Origin: Nitzschia sp. DOCU1
Taxonomy: Eukaryota; Bacillariophyta; Bacillariophyceae; Bacillariales; Bacillariaceae
DNA length: 64,000 nucleotides
Direction: 5' to 3'
NCBI GenBank assembly: GCA_951394045.1
Contig: OX595992.1
Coordinates: 248,001 to 312,000 of the forward strand
Shown here in pieces: positions 10,939 through 21,920 of this stretch (within the stretch, counting starts at the first letter, position 1; each line of letters starts with the position of its first letter). The position numbers were made by a program, and so were the translations under genes. Under the pieces are notes generated by a model. The model did no database searches. It saw only the letters and a list, made by a program, of their open reading frames with translations, and was not told where the DNA came from.

Positions 10939-11664
10939 TTATGCGGCAGCAGCAAGCTGTGGAGGCGTTCGAAGAAAGAAATTGTTCAGGAGGAGCCCTT
11001 GTACCATGGGCTCATCAAGAACCACTGACGCCTCGTTGCTTTGCTGGCTGGTAACCAAAGCGATAAGAAGGTGTGAAGAAGCAGCACTCAAGCACTCGCG
11101 AGCACGTTCGTTGTCACCGAATCGGAAACGAAGCTGCGCAAGATTGTTGCAGCAAGCAAGCTGAATAATCACACAGGCTCGATTCCAACGAGAAGAAGAC
11201 GACAACAGCGTCAAGACTGTTTCGTAGAGTTTCTCGGACTTTCTAGCAGTCACATCGACGCCGCCTTCGACTTGGAAAGAGCATTGAATAGCTTGATGGT
11301 GATGGCAGATGGCAAGGTTGTAGATGATGGCGGCAGAATAGAGTTGAAGGTCTTCCTCGGAAGCGACGTGGTCGTCGTCTCGAAACGAGATGGTAATGGC
11401 TTGGTTGAAGGAGATGTCCTGTTCATCAGACTCCCCCCTGTCTGCAACAGGAGAAAGCTTGACAAGTTCAATCTCGGCGGAAAGATTTCCATCCGATGGA
11501 GATGACATTTCCTTGGAAGTGTCATCCCTGGTGATGCTTAGCTCCTTTCTTATCAGCTTGATAGACTGCGTCATGGCCTTTGCAGCATCCTCAAAGTTGC
11601 GCTCTTCAAGAAGCTTGACACCGGTAGAGTTGAGATCAGTGGCTTGTTGTACGAGAGGGCTCAT
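10939..11664 (-). CDS. TPR-like helical protein, tandem paralogue 1
   Basis: The 241-residue protein starts at an ATG at 11664 and is entirely helical in character. The N-terminus (NSTGVKLLEERNFEDAAKAM) reads as a TPR-like helix pair. A polar acidic insert follows, then a helical block with YSAAIIYNLAICHHHQA, then YETVLTLL and a final NLAQLRFRFGDNERAREC repeat, ending LAAAA. The gene at 12922-13566 has the same order of blocks and the same alanine-rich end, so the two are tandem duplicates on the same strand 1.3 kb apart. TPR-like folds mediate protein binding; no catalytic residue is visible. The partner and compartment are unknown. Confidence 0.75.
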   Translation of the reverse strand: MSPLVQQATDLNSTGVKLLEERNFEDAAKAMTQSIKLIRKELSITRDDTSKEMSSPSDGNLSAEIELVKLSPVADRGESDEQDISFNQAITISFRDDDHVASEEDLQLYSAAIIYNLAICHHHQAIQCSFQVEGGVDVTARKSEKLYETVLTLLSSSSRWNRACVIIQLACCNNLAQLRFRFGDNERARECLSAASSHLLIALVTSQQSNEASVVLDEPMVQGLLLNNFFLRTPPQLAAAA

Positions 11665-12921
11665 GTTTGTAGTTTTATGTTTTGAAGAACGTAGATTTCA
11701 CCGACGTTTGTCAAGAATTGTGAGCATCAAAAACTTCGATGATGGGATCACGACCCGTCCATCCCCGTAAGGACATTTTTGCGGCCAAATCATAAACCTT
11801 GGCGAACTTCCGCAGGAAGACCCATGGCTCTCTTTTTTCAGCAAACCTCCGAATATCCGTAAATCAGCACTGGTAGCTCCTAGCAAAGTTAGAGCTTTTC
11901 GACCGAAGTACAGGTTCTCATCAGTCCTGGGATAGAAGTCGAACCTGAGATCTTGCTGGAAGGAAAGCGACCTTTGAGAATCTCCTCGTCTTCGTCCACG
12001 GTAACATGATTTCAACAACCAAATAACGAGAGCTAAACTACCGGTACTACGGTAGAAAAAGTAATACCGATAGATACTGTTGTTACTATGGCCCCACTGT
12101 TGCCGGAACATTGCTTGTCGACTCATGGGTAGGTATCGTATGGGTCCAGCGCATGCACTACTGTACTACCGGTATACAACTTCTCCGAGTTCTTCGGAAT
12201 AGCCATTCGGCGCTGAGGATGTTCTTTCTCCGGTTCTCTCTCGTTCTGGATGCGGAAGTTTCATACGACGGGCAGTAGTACCTGAAATTACGTTCTCTAT
12301 TCCCCGCTACTGCACGATACGATAGCTAGAGGAGGTGGCAGTAGCGCTTCGATGCTGTCTATTGCATTGGTTCCTTTCTATTAGCGCCGTCGGATTTGTT
12401 GAGACACTCGACGGGTTGTTCCTTGCGTTTGCTTTGGGCCTCTCCGTGCGACCTCTCCGAATGGTGTCATTGATGTGTAGTGTGGTCAGGATAACACATA
12501 CCCCGGTACATACCTATTATCATAGCGGAAACGAGTTTTGAGCTGAATATCGATAGCTACTGCAGAGCGACCCAACATGTGCACCCAACTACTACAGCAG
12601 CAGTTCTGCGCCACATTTGGGTGAGATCGACCTTAGTTCCATGTATCTGCCACTGCCCATCCTAGCCTAGCTATCCCATAGTATCATTCAAGTTTACTCC
12701 AACAGCCAGAGGATGATGTTGGCGAGGGAGAGCCGTAGAGACAACGCCGTCAAAAGATGAGAAGAACAAGTGCGGCGAGGACGAAAGTATCTGGCTCGGA
12801 AGGTTCTTAACTAAGGAAGGTTTGTATAGCTCTACAATTAGAAGTCACTTCGTTGGAAACTTTTTGATTAGAAGGAGGGAAAAGTTACAAAATCGACTAA
12901 TCTCAAAGAGGGCAACAAGGC
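11665..12921. other. Spacer between TPR-like twins
   Basis: This 1.26-kb interval separates the two TPR-like paralogues. It contains a 142-codon minus-strand frame (11698-12126) with an ATG and one hydrophobic stretch, ending only 33 bp before the start of paralogue 1. I treat it as non-coding because it shows no family motif and sits where the promoter and 5' UTR must be. Confidence 0.4.
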
Positions 12922-13566
12922 TTAGGCAGCTGCGGCGACCTTGGGCGCTCGGTACATAAGTACATTCATGAGCAAACCTTGAACTTGTGGCTCAGCTAGA
13001 ATATCGCCGCTGGCTATTCTCAAGAAGCCAGCAAGGTGGTTCAAACCTTCCTTGGCTTCTTCGTAGTCGCCATTGGCAAACTGAATCTGAGAGAGGTTGT
13101 TGACAGTCGCTAGCTTGACCATAACAGCTGTTCGGAACTCGAACAGTGAGTCATCAAGGACTTTAAGAACCATGGAGTAAAGCTTGAGTGCCTTTTGTTG
13201 GGAAGCAGCAACGCCTTGAAGGCCTTGTCTGTGGTGGGCTAGGGCGAGGTTGAAAATAACAGCCGAAGAGTAAACATGGATGTCAATCTCGGATTCATCA
13301 CCATCACAAGGAATGTGGATGGCTTGGTTGAAGATCTCATGCTGATCGTCAGAACATTCCATGTCTGGGATCTCAACAGTTCGAAGTTCAGGCTCGCACG
13401 CAGAAGTGGGCTTGGCATCGCAAGACTCTGAGGAGGGTTTGGCAAGTTCTTGCTTCATCATCTTGATCGACTTCGTCATGGCTTCGATAGCGAAAGCATC
13501 GTCGCCTTCAATGAGCGCGATGACGCCTTGATTGTTAAGTTGAGCGGCTTCTTGAAACAAAGACAT
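12922..13566 (-). CDS. TPR-like helical protein, tandem paralogue 2
   Basis: The frame is open from a TTG at 13590, but the first ATG is at 13566 (MSLFQEAAQLNNQGVIALIE), giving 214 residues; this start aligns with that of the twin at 11664. The block order matches the twin: an N-terminal TPR-like pair with AMTKSIKMM, an acidic insert, FNQAIHI, YSSAVIFNLALAHHRQG, LYSMVLKVLDD, NNLSQIQFANGDYEEAKE and an alanine-rich C-terminus. The inserts differ in length and sequence while the helical blocks are kept, which suggests selection on the fold. The likely role is a protein-protein adaptor; nothing in the neighbourhood names a partner. Confidence 0.75.
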   Translation of the reverse strand: MSLFQEAAQLNNQGVIALIEGDDAFAIEAMTKSIKMMKQELAKPSSESCDAKPTSACEPELRTVEIPDMECSDDQHEIFNQAIHIPCDGDESEIDIHVYSSAVIFNLALAHHRQGLQGVAASQQKALKLYSMVLKVLDDSLFEFRTAVMVKLATVNNLSQIQFANGDYEEAKEGLNHLAGFLRIASGDILAEPQVQGLLMNVLMYRAPKVAAAA

Positions 13567-16500
13567 GGTTGGTATGAAATAGATGTACAATGGATGTGAT
13601 AGTTTTCACCGTGGGCGAAGACGAAAATATGAGAGGAAGCAACACTTTTTGCAAGCCATGCGTTTTCGCCTTGGTTGAACTTTGTCGCGGTACAGAGTGC
13701 CCTCGACGAACTGACATGCTCCTTGAAGTTGGACATCAACCTTTGTGTCCCCGGTCATCTCGATAAGTATCTCGCTAGAAATAGTTCTTTTTTCATCCAT
13801 TCAATATACAGAATTTGCATAAGCCACTTTTCGAGAAAGAATGTCAGTGCCCCATGGAATTTGTTCTACTTAGGTGACAGTAGCCAGAGATTGGACGTCT
13901 GGGCCCTTTTCTCTTTAAGCTCAAAAGGTATCAATCTTGGCAGAGAGAACAGCCCCCTATCAATTTCTGGAAGCGGGCTTGTCAACTCTAATCGTCAAAT
14001 TATCATGACAGAAGGCTCAAAGAAGGTCAATGCCGTTCTCTTCCCTGTATGCAAAACTACAAGCAGCAAAGGAAGGGTTCGGGAACAAATTACCAATTGC
14101 CCTTGAGAGCTCTCATTGGCTCGAATGCCGGGCGCTTACAATGAATGGGACATCGATACAGCCCCAACATCTGCCAAGATTGCAACTCTATGCCTCCTTC
14201 CCTGCATTCCGTCCCCTCCTAAAATGTACATAATAAGAAATGCAAAAATGGCATTGTTAGCGTTTTCGCCTTCCCGCTCTCTCTCACATTGTACCGTAAT
14301 TTTTGGAGTGAAATACCCGCCAAACCTGTAATTGGAGAACGGAGAATTTTAGTATTCTTACGTACATTTCTCTGATAAAGTGAGTTACTTAGAATATGAA
14401 AATACATAATTTCTCATAGTCGAATGCTTACTTAGCAGAGGGGGGTATGGGACAAGGGGAATCGATCATTGCAAAAAGTACGGATATCAAATGACGTACA
14501 GTACTGACAATTCTTGTCAAGAACACTTTGAACATTTTACTTAATGGATGGTTGCGCAATAAACGTCCGGCGTCGGACTTCCGGCAATTTACATTGGGAC
14601 GATTCCCGTTGTGACGTATGACGAACCATTCGAATCTGTCACTTGGGGGTCATTGACATTTCAAATCGAAAGGACATAATTCTACATATGGACGGCATTG
14701 CACTACAATGCTCTTCGACAGGTGACTTTTGGCATCAATCCGAACCCCTGCCCGGGGAGTCATTGACGACATGACAAATAATCCAGTATGTTGCATTGAA
14801 AAGAGGAAATCGAAGCGAATTGTTGGTTCGGAACCGCAGCGGCATCGAAGACAACAGAAACGAACCAGAGATCCCCAGCAGTTGGGGCGACGTGGTGGTG
14901 GCGGTTACTGCTATCCAAGCCACCAATGCCAAGGAAAGAGACGGCATCTCCTTTGCTAGGAGACGACAGGGTTTGATGTTCTTCCATGAGACCGGCCATC
15001 GCCGGGCGATCCTCGATCGACCCCAAATCTTTACTATGATTGGTCATTCGGCGGAGAAGGCGTGTTCTCTTTTCTCCAAGAAGACGACACCTTGCTGCTA
15101 GCCCGCTAGCATTCGTCAATAAGAAAAGATGGCGTCGGTTCTCTCAAATTCAGGACTCCGCCAAGTTGAAACCATGAATAGGAGTACTTTACGCACCTCA
15201 AGTTAGACTTTATTAATGGTAGATGCATGTGATGCCGCATGCTTTGTTGGGGCTAGAGAAGACGAAGAAGGCATAGAGAACTGTATTCTGTGTCCGGCAT
15301 CTCCATGAACGCACATCGCCGATTGATGCAGGATCTGCTATCATAGCAGGTGTAGCAAGAAGAATGCTCGGTACTATCTTGAGTCCTCGTGGTCCGGTGG
15401 GCTAGTAGTCGTCTGTAGTTGCACTACTCGTAGAAGATGTATGTTAGGAATGAGTAGGTTGGAATTACCTGGTACGCCAATTTACCCCCGCCACTCTAGT
15501 AGAGCTTCGACAATATTAATAGTTTTGTTTCTTTACTTCGAAATAAAATTGCTATTGCTACTGCTACTTTGCTACGGTATTGTTGTAGGTGAAAGCAGGA
15601 GCGACGTTAGCTTTCCTCCAAACTATGTAAACTACCGGTAGGACTGTCGGAATTGTATACACGACGTCATTAGTCATACAAGTCCATTATACAGAAAGTG
15701 TATATTTTTCCGCACTACCCGGCAGTAGTATGCCACGTTATTTGCACGGCGGGATGCCGCTACCGTGGGTACTTCGGAAATTTATACATCAATTTGTCCG
15801 AGCTGTATAATTTTCTGCCCCCACACGAGTAGCAATCGATCGTACGAGTAGCAGTCGATTGTAACTGTCCACTTGTTTGACCAATGCAGTCGTTCAGGGA
15901 GCATCAACTCTATTGTAAGTCTACACTTGGACGGCGACAATGGAACCGAGCTCTGTGCTTGCACCCATTGTGAATTTCGTGTCAGGTTGCCGCCAAGGCA
16001 CCTGAAAAAGAGCAAATAGAAAAGTGCTGGGTGTCTCTCATAGTAGTAGGAGTCCTAGAAAATATCATAGTTGGTGCCCCCGTATGCTAAAGTAGGGCTA
16101 CCTGTATTGAATTTAAACTAACTTTGTCTGCTACTAGGGATCATAATACTACCTTACCAATGAGTTCAATGAAAGAGTGGTGGGGGGCGACGGCTTTGTA
16201 GAGGTAGCAACCAACTATGAAGTGTAGTTGTTGTTCAGCACTGGCGGCTTTATAAAAGAAGTGACAGTGATTCAAAGTTGATTGTCGCATTCTTTGCATC
16301 CTCTCAAAAGAACAAACAAATCAGTGGTGGGGCGGCAGCGGCTTCGTAGAGGTAGTGACCAATAATGAAGTGTAGTGTAGTGTAGTGTAGTGTTGTTGTT
16401 ATTTGGCAGCAGTGGCGGCTTTATAAAAGAAGTCACACCGATTTGAAGTTGATTGTGGCGTTCGTTGAAAGGAAACAAAATGACGCATGAGTTGAGTAGC

Positions 16501-17619
16501 AGCGGCGGCGATGGCAGCATCATTGTAGGAGTATATCAGTAGCAAAGGCCGCAACATGCAATTCGTAGTGATGCTGGCTGGTGAGCAGGTTGTCAAGTTT
16601 AAATGAGGATGTTAGTAAAGTGCATAAATTAAAATACTTGCTCCACAATCGAATGCGTTTACCTTGGTAACATTGAAGTAGTAATTGAATAATAACTAGC
16701 AATCGAATAATAATGCTGCTGCAACCACTGTATAGCACGAATCAAGGACTTTATACCCATACAGCAGTGGTAGGAGTGCAGCATCAGTACTCCAGGATTA
16801 CTTGCAAATGAAGGTTTAAAAGTGAATGGCTTTTTTGTGTTGCGCCATTGTCATCTCCCGGTGCTCGATGTACGGTCGCATTGGTCACATCCTTCAGTCC
16901 GAGGTCTGTAAAGACGTCGCTAGTTCTATATCCGAGTTCATGCCCAAAATCCGGGTTCAAGGGATATTTTGGTCTATTTTTAGTATAGCCCCAAAATTTA
17001 ATATTTACGCTAAATAAATCGCAAACAGCAGCATTGCAATAGGAACTTAACGAAGTTGTGCCCGGCCAACGACAAGGAAATGCCATTTGGTGTCGTTAGA
17101 ATGGGGAATACTTGGACAGCAGGATGACCGCAGCCGTCGTTGGGGGAGCAGCTGTGCATGTAATGCGTGTCGTAGGCTACCAACGGAAGCCAGGTAGTGC
17201 GGCCTCTTCTTCCAGTGGCGCACAGGTATCATACTCTGGCAAACGTAAAAGAGGGTTCACGGCGCACTGCCCGGCGTAAAAAATACAATGCATGCCCATG
17301 CGTTGGACGAGAGTAGCCCGGTGCACCGTCGGAGGAGACGCATAAGGGCTTAATGAAGGGCTTGAAGGCAAGTGGGTCGTTCGAGATACATACTTATGGC
17401 CCACGGATTCGCGAAAATCTGAATTATCCTATAAAGATTATGTGATAATCGTGCACTCTCTTTCGATTGGAAGATTCGGAGGAATCGCTGAAGCGTGCCC
17501 GCAGCACGAAACAACAGAACCTCCCAACAGCACGAAACAGAGAAGGGGGGAAGTTGGCAACAACGGCACCAACATATTCATCAACAACATCGGCAACACA
17601 GAACAACCTCGACGATATC
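13567..17619. other. Gene-poor 4-kb interval
   Basis: No gene is supported across this interval. Open frames are short, overlap antisense, and often lack an ATG. The sequence includes a diverged direct repeat (16176-16467) with an AGTGT/GTGTA microsatellite inside its second copy. A transposon remnant too decayed to recognise would be one explanation. Confidence 0.45.
16176..16467. repeat. Diverged tandem direct repeat, two copies
   Basis: Copy 1 spans about 16176-16296 and copy 2 about 16323-16467. Both contain, in order, AGTGGTGGGG, GGCTT(T/C)GTAGAGGTAG, AATGAAGTGTAG or ACTATGAAGTGTAG, TGGCGGCTTTATAAAAGAAGT and AAGTTGATTGT. Copy 2 is longer because of a (GTGTA)n expansion around 16370-16392. 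The copies do not encode a conserved frame. Confidence 0.8.
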
Positions 17620-17919
17620 ATGCCCACACCCATACCTGTTCTGGGTACGACGGATCTGAAAACAGATGACGGCAGGCTGGTAAGCGATACCAAGGGAGGG
17701 AAGATTGCTGGGAACCTCGGATTGTCAAAGAAACAGCAATTGGCTGCTCTCAGACAAGTGGTTGCGATGCACGAAAAGCGTGCCATCACTCCGCCTGCTA
17801 ATTCCGCAGCAATCGCATCGAGAGCAGAAGCCCTGAATTCAGTGCTTGAGTCCAACGAAGAGGATGAAAAGATTCCTGCAACAATGGTTCCTTCACCCCA
17901 TGTGAATCATGAGTATTGA
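17620..17919 (+). CDS. Hypothetical protein or fragment, uncertain
   Basis: The frame is open from 17449, but its first ATG is at 17620, giving 99 residues; the longer version would need an upstream exon or a non-ATG start. The upstream open part (from about 17467) reads as protein-like, with DSEESLKRARSTKQQN, so this could be the last exon of a gene whose 5' part I cannot place. The visible protein is hydrophilic and contains LSKKQQLAALRQVVAMHEKR, a likely helix. No family is recognised. It lies 211 bp before the TPR gene on the same strand. Confidence 0.3.
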   Translation: MPTPIPVLGTTDLKTDDGRLVSDTKGGKIAGNLGLSKKQQLAALRQVVAMHEKRAITPPANSAAIASRAEALNSVLESNEEDEKIPATMVPSPHVNHEY

Positions 17920-18130
17920 GTCTTGTTATACACAGTTTGCACCATGTGTTGAAGTGCTCATAACCCCATCGTCTGTCACGCGTACGGGTTGGCGGCAGAA
18001 AACGAAAGGCACCACCCATCCGAGCATCCGCCGACCCCACGATTTGACCATGATGGCCTCCGCGGAACTGCTAGAGGCATGAACAACAACCACTCAACAG
18101 CAATAGCTGAAAGATACTCTAGGACTCAAT

Positions 18131-18796
18131 ATGGTATTGCGACATTGCAATGCCATACTGTCATGGTTCGTCATCCTTTGGTTGCCGATGATCTTCATGA
18201 TCAGCAGCAACGACCAGCAACACCATCCGCTACAAGGCGTCTCTGGATTCGCCAGCATTGCCATGCGACGAACGAAGCTGCAGCAGCAGCAGATGCCTCT
18301 TCGTACAGTATTGTTTTCGTCTCCCCAAACAACGACAGAGCTCGAAAATGAAGAACCCTTGAGTGTGATATTCCAACGCGCCGTTGTTTTGCAGAGAGCC
18401 GGATCACATGAGGAAGCTTTACGGGAATACGAATTCTTTCTCAAGGCAGCTCAACAATGCAACGTTGATCCTTTTAGGTATGCGGAGGTTTATGGTAACA
18501 TGGGTGCCTTGTATTTGCGCCAACAAAATTATGAGGCAGCCCGACAACATTTGCTCAAGGCCCTGTCGTATCGACCCAAATTAGGAACGGCCCATGTCAA
18601 TTTGGCGGTAGTGGCCCTGCAACAAGCTTCAATGGCAAATCCGCCAAACAGTGGACGACAATTGGTGGAACAAGCGCAAGAACACTGTCAGGATGCACTA
18701 GAGGCTAATGCGGATCCACGAAGTGTGGCCATGGCCAAGCGCCTTTTGGAAGATATCCATCGGATGCTTTCGTCGTCGTCGTCGCCAACGGGCTGA
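18131..18796 (+). CDS. TPR protein with signal peptide, probably plastid-targeted
   Basis: The 221-residue protein starts at an ATG and opens with a hydrophobic signal-like segment (residues 8-25). VSG39-F40-A-S follows, a loose match to the diatom ASAFAP cleavage motif, and then a basic stretch with a second hydrophilic transit-like region up to about 75. Residues 80-200 form about three TPR repeats: FQRAVVLQRAGSHEEALREY, YGNMGALYLRQQNYEAARQH and AHVNLAVVALQQ, with the usual alanine and glycine positions. Such proteins act as docking scaffolds, for example in photosystem assembly or stability; which complex it serves cannot be read from the sequence. The plastid call is weaker than for the EF-hand protein because the residue before F is G. 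Confidence 0.78.
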   Translation: MVLRHCNAILSWFVILWLPMIFMISSNDQQHHPLQGVSGFASIAMRRTKLQQQQMPLRTVLFSSPQTTTELENEEPLSVIFQRAVVLQRAGSHEEALREYEFFLKAAQQCNVDPFRYAEVYGNMGALYLRQQNYEAARQHLLKALSYRPKLGTAHVNLAVVALQQASMANPPNSGRQLVEQAQEHCQDALEANADPRSVAMAKRLLEDIHRMLSSSSSPTG

Positions 18797-19556
18797 CGAC
18801 AAAGAGGGTCGAACGTGTATTCATCGTCTTCATGATCGAGTCCTCGTCCAAGTACAAAGAAAGCTTCATCCATTGTTTGTCCGTGTGATGATTGTGAGAG
18901 CTCGTTCACTGCTCTCATCTTGATGACAACAACGGCAAACGTTTGGGGGCGCTGCGGGTTTTGGGATCCAGTGCACAATGCTGCATGCTATGTGGTGATG
19001 GAGAAGCTGTTGCGCAAGACTGTGGAAGGGGGCTGTAACAGCTACATCTGGTGGAAATGCTGGGAGCTTCGCCCATCCAAATAGAAGCAGATCGAAAGAC
19101 GACGATGGACTGGCCGAGAATTCACAAAAGCGACAATGGAACGGAGCCGCTTGCCATGACTGTTCGCTGAATGCTACAGGCTAATCGATGCCAGGCGAGC
19201 ATGTCTCTGAGGTGTACTCTCCGCCGTTCTCTGCCAATATGGAACTTTTTGGACGTCGCGATGTGGCTTTGCAGTAGTAGCTTGTGTTGGGGCAATTCAC
19301 ACAAGAATTGCCGCGAAAGGATGTCCCATGAAGAACCAAAATGACGGAATACTCATTCAAAGCTGCTATGGATGGAAAGCAGCTTTCCTACACTCGGTCA
19401 AATTTTAAACTAGCGACCAGTAGCTTGTATCACGAGCCGTGTTAGTAATAGTATGTACTACTCTTAAAGCGGCGAAGAATGGCCTAAAATCCCGGCACGT
19501 CCCGACTTGCTCTTCCATGCACTGCGGTTCAAGTCGTGTTCTAGAGTTAGAAGTAA
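18797..19556. other. Convergent intergenic region
   Basis: This spacer lies between the ends of the TPR gene (plus) and the glycosyltransferase-like gene (minus). A minus-strand frame running from 18978 into the TPR gene is a shadow of the coding strand. Nothing else is supported. Confidence 0.45.
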
Positions 19557-21116
19557 CTAGCAATAAAAATGGGGAGGAATAGAATCAGTCGTATGCGTCC
19601 ACGGCACGACTCCACTTGGCAAATACTGGTAGTTGTGAATCAGCGACGACGACGACGACGACATGTTTCTAGAATGCTGCTGCTGCTTCTGCCACCTCCA
19701 AAATCGGGATGCTACCACATCGACGGACCAACTCGATACAGGTGTTCCAATAAAGATGGTACTCTCAAGAGCCATTTCAAAATTGAGCATGGCACCTACA
19801 ATGGATGGTGTCGCATTGTAGGGCGGATAGTCTTGCAGAATGTTGGATCCCAATTCAATGACGGGTATCGTACCATTCCACATGCCTTGTGTGGTAATGC
19901 GATTCAAGGTGTGCAAATTCTCAATAGCCAACCAATTTGTTGCTTTGCGTTTGCGTATAACCGCGTCTGCTTCCAAGGTAGGACGATTAATGGGCATAAA
20001 GACGTACCGAGCAGGTGGAATGGGAAAGGCACGTTCCACCATGTCAATCAATTGCGTCAAATTGACAACCTTGAGATGAGTACACATTGGATGATGTTGC
20101 ATATCAGGTTCGATACGAGCATGAAGTGTCAAATACGAAGAATCATCCTTGTACTTGTAGGGTCGTCGGCCAGTAGACGCTACTTTCTTCTTGGCCTTCC
20201 AAATGCGTTGCGTAAATTCGCGTATTCGAGGATGTGGTCGCAAGGCACCTTGTAAAATCGCAATATCGACTGGATTCTTTGTCTTGATAGCACCCCCAGC
20301 ACTACCATTAATGGATACAGCAGAATTGCTAGCCAATGGCCCCTTACCCTTGGCATAGCGCATGTAATTCGTAAACAGTTGTGTCACTTCCTTGCCCCTG
20401 GCGTGGGGATCGTGACAATGGTCCATTTGTCCATTGCATGTCCAAAGTCCATGCTCGCAATGGTAACTTGGAAACAATGTCGATGACGATATTGTCGTCG
20501 TGCCGTTGTAGAAATGACAATGAACCAGACGTGGTACTTGAGGATCGTAGGAATTCCAATGTGGTACATCAAACAGATACTCAAACGGCAAGAACTGTTC
20601 ACTTCCGTAGGTATCCTTGAAATTCAACGTTTCCAACAAGATTTGACCATGTCCATCGTATTTCGCCCACATGCACAAGGCAATCAACCCCATGATTTGA
20701 TTCCGATAGCCGGAATAGAACTGTTGCCTCCAATATCCCAGAGTCGTCACGTTCATCCAAGGAATCGTCGAGGTCCAGTACGATGATATAAACGACGACG
20801 AATCAAAGTCAGGGCCATTGGCACTGCGAATCCAGGCCAGGCGTTCCTCCAGGGCTGTCCGTCTTGTGCCTGTAGTGCGGTTGGGGGCAGATGACAGAGT
20901 GGCTCGTGTCTTGATTAGCGGCGCAATGGCATCGTCTCTGAAAGTTTCCATCGTCGTCGTCACAATGGACCGATAGGAATGCCATTGAACAAGGATTACC
21001 CAGGAGGCACTTGTCACCAACAGCGTCACCAACGCACGTGAAACCCGCCTTGGATACTGGCTGTGACCTGTAGGTGGTGCCTCGTCATCAGGGAGGATGA
21101 CTCTGTTAAAATTCAT
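19557..21116 (-). CDS. Type II membrane protein, O-fucosyltransferase-like
   Basis: The 519-residue protein starts at the ATG at 21116. Residues 27-45 (ALVTLLVTSASWVILVQW) form a signal anchor after a short basic cytosolic tail, the layout of Golgi glycosyltransferases. The lumenal part has FYSGYRNQIMGLIALCMWA near residue 131, resembling the G-x-x-NQ nucleotide-sugar loop. It also has YLTLHARIEPDMQHHP with H332, which resembles the LHLR-x-E-x-DM motif of GDP-fucose protein O-fucosyltransferases and related plant enzymes. Several N-x-S/T sites and cysteines (VHCHF, CEHGLWTCNG) fit a secretory-pathway domain. The donor and acceptor are inferred only from these motifs. The start is divergent from the lipid-binding protein gene beginning at 21921. 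Confidence 0.65.
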   Translation of the reverse strand: MNFNRVILPDDEAPPTGHSQYPRRVSRALVTLLVTSASWVILVQWHSYRSIVTTTMETFRDDAIAPLIKTRATLSSAPNRTTGTRRTALEERLAWIRSANGPDFDSSSFISSYWTSTIPWMNVTTLGYWRQQFYSGYRNQIMGLIALCMWAKYDGHGQILLETLNFKDTYGSEQFLPFEYLFDVPHWNSYDPQVPRLVHCHFYNGTTTISSSTLFPSYHCEHGLWTCNGQMDHCHDPHARGKEVTQLFTNYMRYAKGKGPLASNSAVSINGSAGGAIKTKNPVDIAILQGALRPHPRIREFTQRIWKAKKKVASTGRRPYKYKDDSSYLTLHARIEPDMQHHPMCTHLKVVNLTQLIDMVERAFPIPPARYVFMPINRPTLEADAVIRKRKATNWLAIENLHTLNRITTQGMWNGTIPVIELGSNILQDYPPYNATPSIVGAMLNFEMALESTIFIGTPVSSWSVDVVASRFWRWQKQQQHSRNMSSSSSSLIHNYQYLPSGVVPWTHTTDSIPPHFYC

Positions 21117-21920
21117 CCCCCAATAACACGGTAGCTACGGGTAGTAGAGTATAGTCATAGTCATCCTCTCGATGCATTTGGTTATTACGACATTGTGTTA
21201 CCGACACCTCTATCGATGCATTCGTATTTCTACTAGAGCCGAAAAGTGGCTTCTATGGCCATGCTGAGATCATTTCTTCGACGGACTTAAATTGCAAAGT
21301 TCATGGCGTGCCCCGCCAGTGTTTGGAATCACGTCCATGCTTCGTCCGCCTTGAGCAAGAGACCCAAATTGAGTCGACGCATTGGACTGCATGCATCTCA
21401 TTCGGAAGCTAATTCTTGTCGCGCGGCGGCCCAAAGCAAAACGCCTCATTTTGATTTCACTGGCATTGTAGTAGTCGTGGGTCTTGGGCATATTTGAGTA
21501 TGGTTTCAAATGTATTCATTCCGTATAGCCTATAAGAATTTTCCTTTAAGTGCGGTTGGCACGAATCTCCTAGTAAAACTGTCCAGATCATAAGCGCTGT
21601 ATCGTGCTACTGCAGTCAAAGCAGTACCAGGTATCGTATCGTACGAGATCCCGATGGGGTCTCTCGGAAGCCACATTGACAATAAACACATCCCATCTTA
21701 TCTCTTCTATTCATTCCATCGTCGTCTCGGAAGTTGTCTGCCATACCTGTTTGTCTTGGATACAGCAGAGTGTATCCACTTTTCGACAACAAAAAGATTC
21801 TGTGCGAGGATTTCTGGTAACCATATCTTATCTTGCATCCATGCCACACAAAGCAGGAAATTGAACTGCAAACCTCTAGTAGCTAGCCCACCACAAACGA
21901 CGACGACGACGACGACAATC
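21117..21920. promoter_or_regulatory. Divergent intergenic region (two promoters)
   Basis: This 804-bp spacer lies between two divergently transcribed genes and must contain both 5' regions. An upstream ATG at 21654 is in frame with the plus-strand gene and would add 89 residues. I rejected it as the start because the ATG at 21921 directly opens a clean signal peptide. A (CGA)n run lies at 21897-21916, directly before that start codon. Confidence 0.5.

Noticed and set aside
11698..12126. 142-codon minus-strand ATG frame with one hydrophobic stretch
   Set aside because: It occupies the promoter/5' UTR position of the TPR-like gene, has no motif and has low-complexity basic composition.
18688..18978. 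Minus-strand frame overlapping the end of the TPR gene
   Set aside because: Half of it is antisense to a well-supported coding region, and the rest has no motif.
21654..21920. Upstream in-frame ATG extending the giant lipid-binding protein by 89 residues
   Set aside because: The extra part is not signal-like, while the ATG at 21921 directly opens a clean signal peptide.
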